The position numbers and the translations under genes are program-made. Source: Neonectria sp. B-13 (lineage: Eukaryota > Ascomycota > Sordariomycetes > Hypocreales > Nectriaceae). Taken from it: a stretch of DNA of 64,000 nt. Position 1 is the stretch's first letter; the number at the start of each line of letters is the position of its first letter. This document shows positions 1-11,472 of this stretch, piece by piece. The notes beneath the pieces are model-generated. The model did not search any database. It saw only the letters and a list, made by a program, of their open reading frames with translations, and was not told the origin of the DNA. The stretch covers positions 1,178,001-1,242,000 of the forward strand of contig NOKP01000006.1 of NCBI GenBank assembly GCA_002682825.1, in the 5' to 3' direction.

Positions 1-2076
1 TGCCACGCATCAATCAATGATCCCATGTCTATTTCCCATGTCCAACGTCCAGATCCATGCCCCCTTCTTCCCTTCCCGCCGTCCTTCTCGAAATAAAAGG
101 GGAGGGGCCAGCCGATCCATGTTCATCCCGTCCCACGGACGGTGCCACCTGAAATGCGACAGACTGCGTGACCTTCCGAACGACCTGCTACCTGCTCTTG
201 TGTGTTCTGCGAGCGTGTTAGTGTGTGTGAGAGAGAATGTGCTTTTGTGTGACGAAAGAGTCCCCCCTGCTGTGCGGTGCCTAAACACCGCCGCCCCCCC
301 AAGTCAATAGCCCTCTGTGTCAAGCACCGTCCGCCTCTCACAGCTCGACACGATATCCCCCGATGCCCACACCCCTTCCTGTAGCCGCGTAGGTATGTGG
401 CACATGTCGAACCAGATCCCGGACGGGGAAGGCATTATCAGGCAACTCATGACAACAGCACTTGAGCCTTACGGGGCTCGGGAAGCCGTTCTTTTCCTCG
501 CCAGGAGGGTGTAGGGTATGTCAGCGCGGACGGAACGGAACGTGATGACGGACAGTTGCAGCGTCAGCACTCCATCTTGTCCGGAGTCAGAACCAAGACA
601 TGGACCCTGGTTTCATATGCATCTGAGATGTGAGATGCTGTTTCTGCCCTCGGGATTAATAGGATGGATAAAATAGAAAGGAGGAAATCTTATCAAAAGT
701 TCGCAGTCTTTTTCTCATTTCGGCTTTCTAAGTGAGGTATCAGACCCGATGTCCCGGATCCCCCATAGTCTACTAATGTTGTTCAAGTTTGCAAACATGG
801 GGACATCCTCGGGTTACACACTTATCGCTTGTATTCATACGTACTCCCGTAAGCCCCCAGATCTGCTTGACTAAGATGTCAGATCCCCAGACATCTCATC
901 ATCCTTCACGCGCACTCACCAACCCCACGCGCCATTTCCAACACGCCGTTCAGCGTCCCCCAACTCAAGCACCTTGCCGCCAGCCCAACGGCCGCGGCCT
1001 ATCGACGCCTCGGGTTCCTGCGCAGATGATCATCCCGTCCGCTCGCGCCCGCTGAGCTGTCACGCCTGCTGCTGCGCCTACTGCCACGCTGTGTGCTACG
1101 TCTTACCTGATTCGGCCACTTGTTCAAGTCCGGAGTGCAGATAGACAGACAACTTGCAACTTGAGCGCGAATGGGCGTCTAACACATCACCAGGCTGAGG
1201 CGTATATCGCGCGTTCGCCCGGCGTGGCCCTGGATATCTTGTTGTTTTGCGGGCAGGCAGACGTGGGCGTGAGTGACTAATAAACATCGTAGCACCACCG
1301 CTGCGACTATTGAAATTGGCGATGGGGGTTTGGCCAGATTTGAAGATCTGAATACAGGCCGTCTGGAGAGAAGTAATTTTGTCTTGCGCGAGCCCTCATC
1401 TCCGGCATCGCTCGGCTCGAATGATGCCATGGGTCATGCCAGTTCACGGGATGTCCTCCGTGTGATGTCCTTTCTACACTATTTACTGACGACTGAACCA
1501 CGTGAGCCCATCTTTCAGCCCCGTTGCTCGCTGCCAAGTCCTTGAGTCTTTAATCTTAACACTGCGAGTCTTAAGTTCATCCTGGGATGCTAACCTATAC
1601 TCGCCATCTCTTTCCTAAGCCAAGCACATTGAGCCTTGTAGCGCGTTGTCTATTAGAGTGGTCATAGTACCTAGCATATCCATACCCCTTCGAGCACTAG
1701 GACATAGTTATAGACGATGTGCAAAATTACTGCTATAAATGCTTCCAACTCTAGATGCTATTACATATCTTGTAGACTACCTATTGGCAACTCCACAGCT
1801 TTGTCTCTCGTAGACAACCACACACGGCGTGTATGATGGCATCTTCTTAGTATCTCGGAAAAAATGTACGGATGCATGTTGATGGAGCCATGAATAACCC
1901 AGAAGCCAAACTCCGCAATATCTAATGACGTGAATCGTACATGACCGGCCATCAGTCCTCATATGCCCATGAACAAAAGTTATATCCAACCGTCACGCCC
2001 CAAATAAGACCACACTGCGCGACTCCTCGACTCCCCTCGTCACATATGCAGCCCCAAAGATAAAGCGACCAAATAT
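1..2076. other. Non-coding stretch, no gene recognised
   Basis: About 2.1 kb with only short open frames that overlap on both strands and show no domain, signal peptide or consistent splice structure. It holds the 3' flank of the minus-strand coiled-coil gene that ends at 2077. A motif resembling a very short intron (donor GTGAGT, branch CTAAT, TAG acceptor) lies at 1269-1292, but at 24 nt it is too short to be credible. I see no transposon remnant. Confidence 0.5.
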
Positions 2077-3987
2077 CTACTCCGGGATTGCGCCGCTAGG
2101 CTGGGGTTGCGACTCGTCCTTCTTGCCGCCCCAGGCCCAACCTGAGTACCAGGTCGCTCGTTTGTTGTCCTTGAGAGCATCTGGGTTCTCCTGTACTAGC
2201 CGGAGTGGCCGAGGCTTGCCACCCGTGAACGACGTCGGCTGCTTGTCTGTGTGAGACCGAGGTGGCGATTGCGAGGGCGGCGTTGACATGGACAACTCCC
2301 CGGATTCGCCGCTGAGGCTTGATGTCTCACTCCTCATGCCGGGGAAGTTTCCAGAGGTAGGAACCTGGCTACCGCTGGGAATGCGGGCTGCCGCGTTGGG
2401 GTTGCCCGACATGTTTGCCGGTGAGAAGAAGGTCTGCGAGTGTCGCGGAGTGCCTAAAGGAGGCGACACGGGGCCGTCCGGTCCCCTGTACATCTGGCTC
2501 ACGAGGCTGGCACCCGTGAACTGGTCGCTCTGTGGCCGCGTTCGGCGAGTGCTCTGCGATCGGGTCAAGTTGCCAAAGGGGATGCTGGGCGCCTTGTCTG
2601 GATCAGTGTGATCGGAGTTCGTCGAGAGCTGCATCACCGAGATCGGCCTTGGCCTCTGCTTGGTAGGACCGACGACCATGGATTTAGTTCGTTGAAGGAA
2701 GCCTGGGCCCATCGGCTTGTCGGATGGCGCAGGAGGTAGGTCCTTGTTGGTATCTGGCACCGGCTTCATGTCGGTAGACGTATCCAGGATGGACTCAAAG
2801 TCTTGGTGTTGAAGAAGGCGCTCAATAATCTTGTTAATGTATAGCGTGAGGGCCTTGTTCTGCTCCTTCATTGACTTGAGCTCGGCCTCGACGCGGCGTT
2901 CACCCTCAGCTTCGCCCTCGGCTGCCTCCGAGAGCTCATCGGCGAGACTGGAGCCTCCCGCATTGCCCTCGAGAGCGTTGAGAGCATCTTGGTTGGAGTT
3001 GGAACCCATGTAACTGAAGTCGTTCTGACCAAAGTCGCCCTTGAGAGTTCGCTCCTGCAGGAGCAGTTGGTAGCTCTCGTTGTCCTCCATAAGCCGGGCA
3101 TTGGCCATGCGAGCCTCCATGAGGAGGCGTTCAACCTCGTGCAACCTGCCACCGCCCTGGTTCTCCGACTCGACCAGTTTGATCTGAGCCTCAGCGAGTT
3201 CTAGTCGCAGGGACTCGATGAGTTTGTCTTTCTGAAGAATGAGCTTTGAGCTGTTGCGAGAATCGCTGCGCTGCAGAGAAGATGGGGGTGCGAAGCTGCC
3301 GCCCTCGAGGGATGGTGATGAAGCCGCCGAGACTGACGAGTTAGTACGCCCAAGAGCCAGAGGGGGCGAATGGTGGTGCATACTCTGTCTTGAGGGGCGT
3401 ATCTCATCGTCGTTGTTGTTTCGCTGGGCCAGGCTGTCCTTGAGTCGCTGTATCACGGTCTGCATTTCTTCCTCTCTGTTGGACATCTCCTCCTTCTCCT
3501 TGAGGATAGAGCTCCGTTCCGCCTCGTAGATGGACTCCATCTCCCGCATCTGGCGGGTGACTTCTCGCTTTTCGTTGTTCAGAGTCTCAATCTGCTCTTC
3601 ATGCTCGTGGGCCTTCTCCTCGAGCTTTCCTGACTCTTTGACGGCCTCATCGAGCTTCGACTGAAGAACGTCGGCCTGACGCTTGTGCTGCTGTGACAGC
3701 GTCTCCTCCTTTTCTAGACGCTGCTGGAGGTCCTCCAGCGCTGAGGAAGCCTCGGCGCGGGCATCGGACTCGGATGAGCTGAGGCCGGTGTCGCGGCGTT
3801 GGGCGGCAGCGCGGGCAGACACAGGGGTGCCGGCGCGCATTGATCGTGTGCGCGCATGGCCGCCTCCAGTGGGAGTCGAGGATCGGGAGTTTGAACGCGA
3901 CGGAGAGGCGCTGGGCGAGGAGGTCGAGTCGGTGTTGGATACTCGACCGACGCCGCCAGCCGGGGGCTTCTTGGAAACGGCAGACAT
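2077..3987 (-). CDS. Coiled-coil protein of the fungal 'M protein repeat' type
   Basis: Single-exon gene of 636 residues. The frame stays open upstream to 4200, but the first ATG is at 3987, followed by MSAVSKKPPAGG, so I start there. Residues 1-80 are Ser/Pro/Arg-rich low-complexity sequence. A long heptad-rich coiled coil runs from about 80 to 210 (many EEK/LEE/KEE segments). A second helical part around 255-330 begins KLILQKDKLIESLRLELAEA. A conserved-looking segment ALTLYINKIIERLLQHQDF lies near residue 385-405. The last 200 residues are disordered and rich in Ser, Pro and Arg, with phosphosite-like RSxS motifs. I associate the architecture with fungal proteins annotated 'M protein repeat protein'; no biochemical role is established by the sequence. 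It is probably a cytoplasmic scaffold or cytoskeleton-linked protein, which is inference from the coiled coil only. Confidence 0.8.
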   Translation of the reverse strand: MSAVSKKPPAGGVGRVSNTDSTSSPSASPSRSNSRSSTPTGGGHARTRSMRAGTPVSARAAAQRRDTGLSSSESDARAEASSALEDLQQRLEKEETLSQQHKRQADVLQSKLDEAVKESGKLEEKAHEHEEQIETLNNEKREVTRQMREMESIYEAERSSILKEKEEMSNREEEMQTVIQRLKDSLAQRNNNDDEIRPSRQSMHHHSPPLALGRTNSSVSAASSPSLEGGSFAPPSSLQRSDSRNSSKLILQKDKLIESLRLELAEAQIKLVESENQGGGRLHEVERLLMEARMANARLMEDNESYQLLLQERTLKGDFGQNDFSYMGSNSNQDALNALEGNAGGSSLADELSEAAEGEAEGERRVEAELKSMKEQNKALTLYINKIIERLLQHQDFESILDTSTDMKPVPDTNKDLPPAPSDKPMGPGFLQRTKSMVVGPTKQRPRPISVMQLSTNSDHTDPDKAPSIPFGNLTRSQSTRRTRPQSDQFTGASLVSQMYRGPDGPVSPPLGTPRHSQTFFSPANMSGNPNAAARIPSGSQVPTSGNFPGMRSETSSLSGESGELSMSTPPSQSPPRSHTDKQPTSFTGGKPRPLRLVQENPDALKDNKRATWYSGWAWGGKKDESQPQPSGAIPE

Positions 3988-6089
3988 CGCGGTAACGAGC
4001 GGAGTGGACAGAGGCCAGATGGCCCGGGGGAAACAGGGAGAGTCGAGAGTCGGTGTCGGGGCAGCGAGAGTCGGGTGGTTGGGTGGCAGAAGCGAGCGCC
4101 TGTCAGCGGTCGATTCGGGTGTAATTTGGTAAATATATTGAGACTGTGTCGTCGTTGAATGCAGGTCGCCGAGTGACGGTGACGGTGACCTGGAACACAA
4201 ATACCTTTCCTGGTTGGTATCCGCACTTCGTACTCGAGGGCGGAATAGGAGTGGAGGGGGCCGCGGGCTGCGCCTCAGGGCCGAAACGGGTTAAGAGGGA
4301 TCGGGTACGTAGCGTGTGGCGTCTGGCCAGAAACCCTCGGGCAGCAGCCGGCAGAAGGCAAGCCGCTCAGTCTGGATGCGCCGCTCCGCCAACGGTGACG
4401 GGAAAGTAAAGTCCAAAAAAAGAAATATGGAATCGTTGCACGGGAGGGATTCGCGGGTGCAGCAGATGCCGAAGCCGAAGCCAATGCCGATTCGATGAGC
4501 CTGTAGACGGGTGCTGATTCTGGTGAGGCTGATGAGGCTGGTGAAGGCGGCGGCTGATGCTGATGACGGGAATGCGCAGAAGGAGTCCAGAAGGTCTCGG
4601 ACAGCACGCACAGCCCGATAAACGTCGTAATACAGCCACACGCTGCAAGCAATCAGGCGTGATACAATGCGGAGCGTCGCAGTCAGAATAATGTGGTGCA
4701 GGCGCCAGAAGCAGAGGGGCAGAGAACAGTGACAGTGGGTGTCGCGTCCTTGAAGAAGGGAGATGTTGAGGGTTGTTTATCGGCAACAATCCGCGTCCGT
4801 ACGGAGTACAGCACGAGAGCTAAACCTGGTGCCTACGGGAGTATGTAACAGTGCTATACTTGATGGTTTCAATGGATGATTTCCCCGTCGCAATGCTCTC
4901 GGCTGGAACTGCGCATGGTGTACATAGTAGTCTAGCTGCTAAGTTGAGAAGGGTAGGTATGAAGAGGTAGCGTCCACGGCCATCATCATGAAACGGCCCT
5001 TTACTTGAGAATCCTGGCCCTACCTTTGTCCCAGATGAGACCCCAGAGACGATTCATCTCTCGGCCTACCTGCCCCTTTGATCACCCGTTGTCAAGCTCT
5101 GGGGTTGATTGGCTCATGGCGACCGCTCCCCTCGAAACGTCATGGCCATGCCCTGATCCATGCGGCGTCTGCATGACCTTTGTTTTGTCTCCCCTCTCAG
5201 TCCGCTGATGCGTCTCGAAATTGCAGTGTAGGATTGGCCTGCCTGGACGCCCGGCCGCCTGGGTACGGGATCTAATTTCGACTCCATTGTTGCTGGGTTG
5301 AGTGCTGCATATTTAAGCCGCCTGCGATTGCTGTGGAATGTGGCACTTGCCTTCTGAAGGATCAAGGATCTTGGCAGTGGCAATGGCGTCAACGGCCGGA
5401 TATCTGCGTCCCCCAAAGTCGGCGGCAGTGGCCCAAACCGATTCTCAACTCCCGGATTCATCTGCGGCCAATGTCTCTTTCCCATGAGACATTTGGTGCA
5501 GACTAACTCGTACCACCGCAGGTTATGACGGCCGCCATGGACGTTGAGAGATGTTCGGCAGATGCACTGTCAGGTCTACTATGTCCTTCCGAGGACCGCG
5601 TGGTTTAGTCGAGCAACTCTAACGCCACCCCCTTGATAAACTACTAGACTAGAGGTCCCGTTAGACGGAGAGTCGCGGCAAGGCCGTGAGGTTAGACCAG
5701 GCCGGGTACCATCGAGATGCCCATGACGCGAACTGTAACAGTGAATTTATCGAGATGTCCAGAGCTAGATTGATTCAAATCATTGCATCCCGGTTCCCAA
5801 TTCGGTGGAGTTCTCTCAGATGTGCCCATCGAAGATTCAACCCAGGTGATTGGAAAATTGCGACGTTAGTAGATTAGATGGATTTCTCAATGTTCTTCTT
5901 CAATGAGGAAAATGATTGTGTCGAAAGGCGTTACGTGAACCCTTATGAAGTCCATACACACACGGCAGACAGCTGAGATTGGACTCTTGGAGTAGGGTAG
6001 GCAGACTGGCTGCCTCTTTGTTCCTCAGTCTTCTACGGCGGCACCCTGAATTCCCTTGATCGTTACCGTCTATCAGCGCCTACTCCATC
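3988..6089. other. 5' leader of the coiled-coil gene and intergenic DNA
   Basis: The first several hundred bases upstream of 3987 are probably promoter and leader of the minus-strand coiled-coil gene. The rest shows no ORF with protein-like composition; frames around 4275-4790 overlap in three registers and look random. No RNA gene or repeat was recognised. Confidence 0.45.
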
Positions 6090-7622
6090 ATGAGACTTAC
6101 ACATTCGATCCGACATATCATTGCGCCTATTATACTTGCATCCCATGCCTGGGTTGCCGCAGAGGGACAGTTTGTTCATGAGTTGAGATTGTCACCTCCT
6201 GAATCGCCAGCAGCTATTTTTTGCCCGGGTCCCAGTGAGCCGGCGTGGTACGGATGACTGCGAGCTGAAGCTGCCACTCAACGATGACTCCAAGCCCATC
6301 GGTACGGTATGTAAAACACACGATTTCTAAAAGAATTTGCGAAGCTAACGTAGAGCTTATAGGGAGAGTATGAAGGCCGTGGATGTGTGCCAGACGAGGA
6401 CGTCACTGTGATCGTGGTGCAAGAACAGAATCCAGCAATGAAACCACTAGGTAAAAAAGGGTTTCTGAGAAACCACTGCCTCCGACAAATCCCCAATTAG
6501 AATGCTCTCAAGAAGTTGAGACCATCACCGTTGGAAAGTCCTGGTTCAAGTAAAGCCCCATATCCATGCTAGGTGGGCGGTATACGTTGCAAAAGATGAA
6601 TCCCACGGGGAGGACTATCTGACCATGTCCATCGAGCTCGAGTGGAAGAGCAATCTAGATGTCGACTGCAACATCGAGAACATGAAAGTCTTCTGGGACA
6701 GCTTTGATACCCCATCTTGTGAGTCTACTCTCGGTATTGCTGGATCATATCTGAATATGGAGTTCTGATTTCCTCCCAAGGCCGTCCCGATGGTCACACT
6801 GTTGCCCGTTCAGGCTCGCTGAGGCTCGACTGCGGCGAAGCAAGGTACAAGATCAGTCGTCACGAGCCGGCTTCGACTGGCCCAACAAGTGTTAATGGAC
6901 GGAGCACTGTCCAGAACACAGCCTGGGAGCGCAAAGACGGCAACCTATACGATGGGTTCTACGCCAAGGTTAAACGCGACCAGAGTTTGGCAATGTCCGT
7001 CAACCTCCTTCGAGAGGAAATGCCCCATTGGCGCCACTTGCAACCAGAAACTAAGATTGAAATGGAGACTGCGACAAGACGTGCGAGGAGGCGATGCACA
7101 TTTTCCGGGCAGGTCGCGGTGGACACCTTGGGCGTGAGTTCTCCAGTTACAACCAGCCACACTGATGGTCGTGCTAATGACCTCATAGCTTACGAGTCAT
7201 CCATGTCGTATATGGGCCGCTACGACGTAGGCTGTGGTTCTTACACCTATCGGATCAAGGACGTGCAGCGCCTACTCCTCTGGCAGCCAGAATGCCCCGG
7301 CGGACATAACGAAGATGCTATTCCATTAGATGACCGCCGGTCTCTGAGCTATAATGCATGCGAAGGTGCCGAGCAAAAAACCCTCCGGAAGAGGGAGAAC
7401 GTGACGATATTCACCCATCACTCCCTGATACCTGGCAAAGACATCCACTTCACGGCACAATGGAATGAGAGTTGCATACAGGAGGACGGGGCGACGGAGG
7501 TGAATCTGGGGAAGGCCGTGGCAAGAAAGCAAGCTTTAGGATGCCAATGTGCGCTTTCTGCGATCCTGTTTTTGTGCAATTCCTTTGTAGGAGGTGCCAT
7601 CCAGGCAGGCTGCGTGGTCTAG
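6090..7622 (+). pseudogene. Broken gene for a secreted cysteine-rich protein
   Basis: An ATG at 6090 opens a signal-peptide-like N terminus (MRLTHSIRHIIAPIILASHA, then small residues suited to cleavage). Protein-like sequence with regular cysteines continues to a stop at 7620-7622. Four introns have canonical signals: 6307-6362 (GTATGT, GCTAAC, TAG), 6451-6500, 6719-6780 (GTGAGT) and 7134-7188 (GTGAGT, GCTAATGAC, TAG). The exon readings between them do not stay in one frame. The signal-peptide frame hits TGA at 6255-6257 while the next good reading starts one base over. Another switch is needed near 6530-6550 and two more near 7019 and 7062, where CPIGATC and GDCDKTCEEA are in different frames. 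The last exon, from 7189, codes GRYDVGCGSYTYRI and ends with a hydrophobic cysteine-containing tail. I do not recognise the family. Decay by indels is the simplest explanation; unrecognised introns or assembly errors are alternatives. Confidence 0.55.
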
Positions 7623-8334
7623 GAGGTCAAAGCAGAGCAACGGCCGGTCCCTTGTGTATTAGCAGCTCTGTTGGAGATACCTATGGCTGCGTGTGAGATG
7701 AAGACCGCCGCTGAGGGGGGACTGATCGCTTGGTTGATGAAGCTGAGGCCATCATGGATGTCGTGAGTCCGAGAGTTAGTACAACGACATTAGGGATACG
7801 GGCGTGTCTAAATGTCTTTCAAGTGGTGTGTAAGATCGTCTTGACTATGGACTTATGGAGCTGTGAATCAGTATTGAGACTTCGCTAGGAGTGATATGGA
7901 GGCACGTGCAACGGTGTTAGAGAGATTGAGAACAAAGTCCGCCGGGTTCGTCTCGTTCAACCTGAGTAACTTCCAATGTACACACGTTGTAGGGCTTTGG
8001 TGTAAATGCGCTCATCAACGGACGAGTTGACACTCGAGTTGGTACAAATACAGACGAGCACCAACATGACAGCATAAAATGAACAGTACAAATCATAGCG
8101 GGGAACAATGGTCATGAGCTTTTATTGTTTTATTGACTTGACTGATATCCTACGATGGGGATACCAAATCGTAGTTGAAGCCCACGACTCATAGGTCGAG
8201 GGGAGCACTTGTCCACGGCTTGCGTAAACATGTCCTCAAAGTCGTCACTTTTCGCATCACATTGGTTGGTATATCCTCAATTGCCCTAGACCCATTTACC
8301 CCGAACGCCATGAAATGCACTCCTGACTGGCAGC
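7623..8334. other. Intergenic DNA, nothing recognised
   Basis: About 0.7 kb between the broken secreted-protein gene and the RPL30 stop codon. The RPL30 3' UTR lies at its right end. Short minus-strand frames near 7917-8108 have no protein-like features. Confidence 0.5.
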
Positions 8335-8919
8335 TTAAGCCTGCTGGTCGCTGAGGATGTCGGAGTCACCAGCGTCGAGGATGGCCATGGTGGAGCATCG
8401 GAAGAGCTTACCGCAAGCGGTACCGAGCTCAATCTGCAGAGGGAGAACGTGTAAGCAAATGAACCCTCCAAAGTCTAGGGAGACTTTTTCTCTGGGCAAG
8501 CCGCAAGGATTGAATCCTGGGCTAGAGGAGTGCTTTCAAGTAGGAAACACTCCTGAGAAGTAAGAAACATCTTGCAGACAGGCTGCAAGATGGGAGACAG
8601 TATAGGAGACATGTGCGCTTTAACTTACGTTGTTGCCGGAGAAGTGGTGGATGGGGGCCTTGGACAACATGCTGTAGTACTCGAGCTCACTCTTTCGGAG
8701 AGGAGGAGTGTTGCCAGCAATGATGATCAGCTTGGCCTTGCCGGATCGGAGGCTCTTGAGGGTGGACTTGTAGCCAAGAGTGACTGAGAAAATTTCCTGT
8801 TAGAAGCTGATTGCGCTGGGGTGAAAACTGTATCGCGTACCCTTTCCGGACTTCATCACCAGCGCCAACCTGGAGTTGATGCTGTTGGCATCCTTCTTGC
8901 TCTTCTTAATGGGGGCCAT
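8335..8919 (-). CDS. RPL30: 60S ribosomal protein L30 (eL30)
   Basis: Cytosolic large-subunit protein of 110 residues in three exons: 8841-8919, 8629-8783 and 8335-8433. Introns are 8784-8840 (57 nt, CTCAG acceptor) and 8434-8628 (195 nt, GTAAGT donor, TCTGCAG acceptor). The product begins [18 protein letters not shown] and carries the eL30 segments [20 protein letters not shown] and [19 protein letters not shown]; it ends ILSDQQA. Length and order match the family (about 105-115 residues). eL30 has a kink-turn-binding fold, and the yeast protein represses splicing of its own transcript, which makes the unusually structured second intron here of interest. The gene is head-to-head with RPL10 and shares its 352-bp promoter. 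None of this frame is contiguous, so it can be seen only after splicing. Confidence 0.97.
8434..8628 (-). other. RPL30 intron 2 with several perfect hairpins
   Basis: This 195-nt intron holds at least three strong inverted repeats: 8568-8577 with 8583-8592 (10 of 10 bp, 5-nt loop); 8526-8537 with 8544-8554 (11 pairs with one bulge); and 8470-8476 with 8481-8487 (7 of 7 bp, 4-nt loop). It is over three times longer than intron 1. It lacks clear C/D boxes, and I could not assign an H/ACA layout, so I do not call a snoRNA. Confidence 0.7.
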
Positions 8920-9271
8920 TTCGACGGATTGACGGTTGGTGGATGGGCGACTTGTCGTTGGGTGATGGGGTGCTGAGGTTGAGCTTCAAAAAGTTCGTTC
9001 GTGGACTTCGGGAGTTTTGGATATGCGAGGTGGGTTGCATGGCGGGGCAGGGCTACACCCTGCTAGCCAATGACAGCGCACACACTCTCTACGAAAGCCC
9101 TAAAGGCCCGAGGTTTAGGCGGGAGCACCACGCCGAAGTCCGAAGTTGTCCTGCTTTGAAATCAAAGTGGTGGGTTAATCAGAAAGTGGCAGGACGGGAT
9201 CCCTTAAGCCAAACTCATCTTCCCCCAAACACACCACCCACCTACGGAAAGATCATCAACAATCCGACAAG
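8920..9271. promoter_or_regulatory. Bidirectional promoter of RPL30 and RPL10
   Basis: The 352 bp between the two divergent start codons must carry both ribosomal-protein promoters. It contains CCCTAAA at 9098-9104 and an inverted TTTAGG at 9114-9119. These resemble the telomere-repeat-like (Tbf1-type) boxes known from fungal ribosomal-protein promoters. A CCAAT lies at about 9066-9070. The binding factor is inferred, not shown. Confidence 0.5.
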
Positions 9272-10155
9272 ATGGCTCGTCGTCCCGCCCGCTGCTACCG
9301 GTACTGCAAGAACAAGGTGAGTTGATGCGCATTATTTCCCGGCGAGATTTCTGCGAGTTCTGTCGCATGCTGCATCCCAACATGACCGCAGGAAAGACGG
9401 CCTGGCAAGCTCCAGCTGTCGATGACGATGGCTCGAAAGTTGGGAACAAAATTTGCTGACTTTCTTCGTCATCTAGCCGTACCCCAAGTCTCGGTTCAAC
9501 CGTGGTGTCCCCGACCCCAAGATCCGCATCTTCGATCTGGGCCGAAAGAAGGCGAACGTCGATGACTTCCCTCTCTGCATCCACCTCGTCTCCAACGAGT
9601 ATGAGCAGCTGAGCTCTGAGGCTCTCGAGGCCGCCCGTATTTGCGCCAACAAGTACTTCGTCAAGAACGGTGGTAAGGAGGGTTTCCACCTCCGCGTCCG
9701 CGCCCACCCCTTCCACGTCGTCCGTATCAACAAGATGTTGTCTTGTGCCGGTGCCGATAGACTGCAGACCGGTATGCGTGGTGCCTGGGGCAAGCCCAAC
9801 GGCACTGTCGCCCGTGTCAACATTGGCCAGATCCTCATGAGCGTCCGCACTCGTGATGCCAGTATGTCTAATCCAAAAATCTTTTGCCACCTGAGGGGCA
9901 CATTACTAATTCACTCTAGACCGCGCCGTCGCTCTCGAGGCTCTCCGACGATCTCAGTACAAGTTCCCCGGTCGCCAAAAGATCATTGTCTCCAAGAACT
10001 GGGGCTTCACTCCTCTCCGCCGCGAGGAGTACCTCGTCAAGAAGGCTGCCGGCCGCGTCAAGGTCGACGGTGCCTACGTCCAGTTCCTGTCCAACCACGG
10101 CAACCTGGCACAGAACATCCGCCGCTTCCCCGACGCCTTCAAGACCGAGGCTTAG
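9272..10155 (+). CDS. RPL10: 60S ribosomal protein L10 (uL16)
   Basis: Large-subunit protein of 221 residues that sits next to the peptidyl-tRNA site. There are three exons: 9272-9316, 9477-9861 and 9920-10155. Intron 1 (9317-9476, 160 nt) has a GTGAGT donor and CATCTAG acceptor. Intron 2 (9862-9919, 58 nt) has GTATGT, an ACTAAT branch and CTCTAG. The product starts [15 protein letters not shown], contains the family segments [40 protein letters not shown] and [12 protein letters not shown], and ends [11 protein letters not shown]. Length and all blocks match uL16. It is divergent from RPL30. Codon use is strongly biased to C-ending codons, as expected for a highly expressed fungal gene. Confidence 0.97.
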
Positions 10156-11472
10156 ATATTGGTTGCGGTAGCATCTGGGTTTTAGGCTGGCGTCAAAATG
10201 GCATGTCAAATAAGGACCTCTCGAGTTAAAGGGTTTCGATTCGGCAAATTCAAATGTTGCGTACAGAATCGTCTTGTTCTCCTATTCCCGTATACCTCGT
10301 ATACCTAGTCTTTTTTGATACCTACCTGTTTCCCCCAGCTGTGATTGCTTGTTTGTGACAAATCCTCGGACCACAAGATTCGTAATCGGTTGTGGCAAAC
10401 GAGGGAAGATTATAAAGCTAAGACTGGTTTCTGGCTTGGTCAGCGCGTCAGCTCTAGGCACCATGACGACATCCTTCGAAAGCTGAGGACTAGTATGGCG
10501 TCTGGGCTGCCATAGCTCTTTAATCGGCGAAACCTATGACCGGCCGTTCGAGAGAATAGAAGGTCTGGCTTCGACGGGTCTATTAGACCTCTGCCGTCCT
10601 CCATCTTGTCTTTACAAAACCGGCGTAACAAATAGCATGTTCGTGTTGGAAGTTTGGGCCAGACCCAGCCCACTGCACCCCTCCTCTCGGAAGATATACT
10701 ACGTAGTAGCTATCTTGGATGATGTTGACTGAAGCTTAAAGAGTTACAAACACTACGTAAAAGCATCCACTTCAGGAACAACGAATTTGTTGCTGGGTCC
10801 ATCCCCATGACCCATGCATGGCCCATTCATTAATCACTTTTATTGTACATCACCATGTATGCGCTGCGTGCGAACTTCAAGACAAAATGGCCAAGCAAGC
10901 CACTCGCCCGCTTTCCTAAACGTGCTTGAATATGAGTGAGGCATCCGTAACCGTCAGACTGCTGGCGTTTATACCAAACTAACCTGAGCTGTTGGTGCAG
11001 TGATGAAGGATTGAGCGTTGACACAAAACATAGGAATATCGCGAGTATCCTTTTCCGCATGCATAGGCTATCCATAATAACTTCCTGGCACCAAGAAGGT
11101 ACAACAGGTCTGTTCTGCTTGGCAAACTCTGATGGGCAAGAATCTATTGGGCTTGATGTTTAAACTCACTGGCGGCAGCCGTTTGACTCAACGGCACCTG
11201 AAAGGTATAAACGGTATCTCCGGTTAGATGATACCTACCAATGTTTGCCAAGTACGGTGACTGTCTACCCGAGTAGCACATCGTGCAAACCATCGTCCTG
11301 GCTTACCGTATAAATGCTTGCCTAGTTGTCCTTCCATACTGCACAAATCTCAACCTATGTCACACTTGCATACACACCGAATAGTTTGAAGACCTTGACT
11401 TATATACTACACGAAAATCACGCGTTTGAATACATCCGCCGTCTCCAACAGCCCCATATTACGGCCTAGACA
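10156..11472. other. RPL10 3' UTR and intergenic DNA
   Basis: About 1.3 kb. The first 200-300 bases are probably the RPL10 3' UTR; the last few hundred are the promoter of the 2EXR gene. Short minus-strand frames at 10282-11075 show no protein features. No repeats or RNA genes were seen. Confidence 0.5.

Noticed and set aside
1269..1292. Mini-intron-like GTGAGT...CTAAT...TAG
   Set aside because: 24 nt is below any credible fungal intron size, and the flanking frames carry no recognisable protein.
8434..8628. snoRNA within the RPL30 intron
   Set aside because: Hairpins are present, but there are no C/D boxes, and I could not place an H box and ACA consistently; kept as a finding about structure only.
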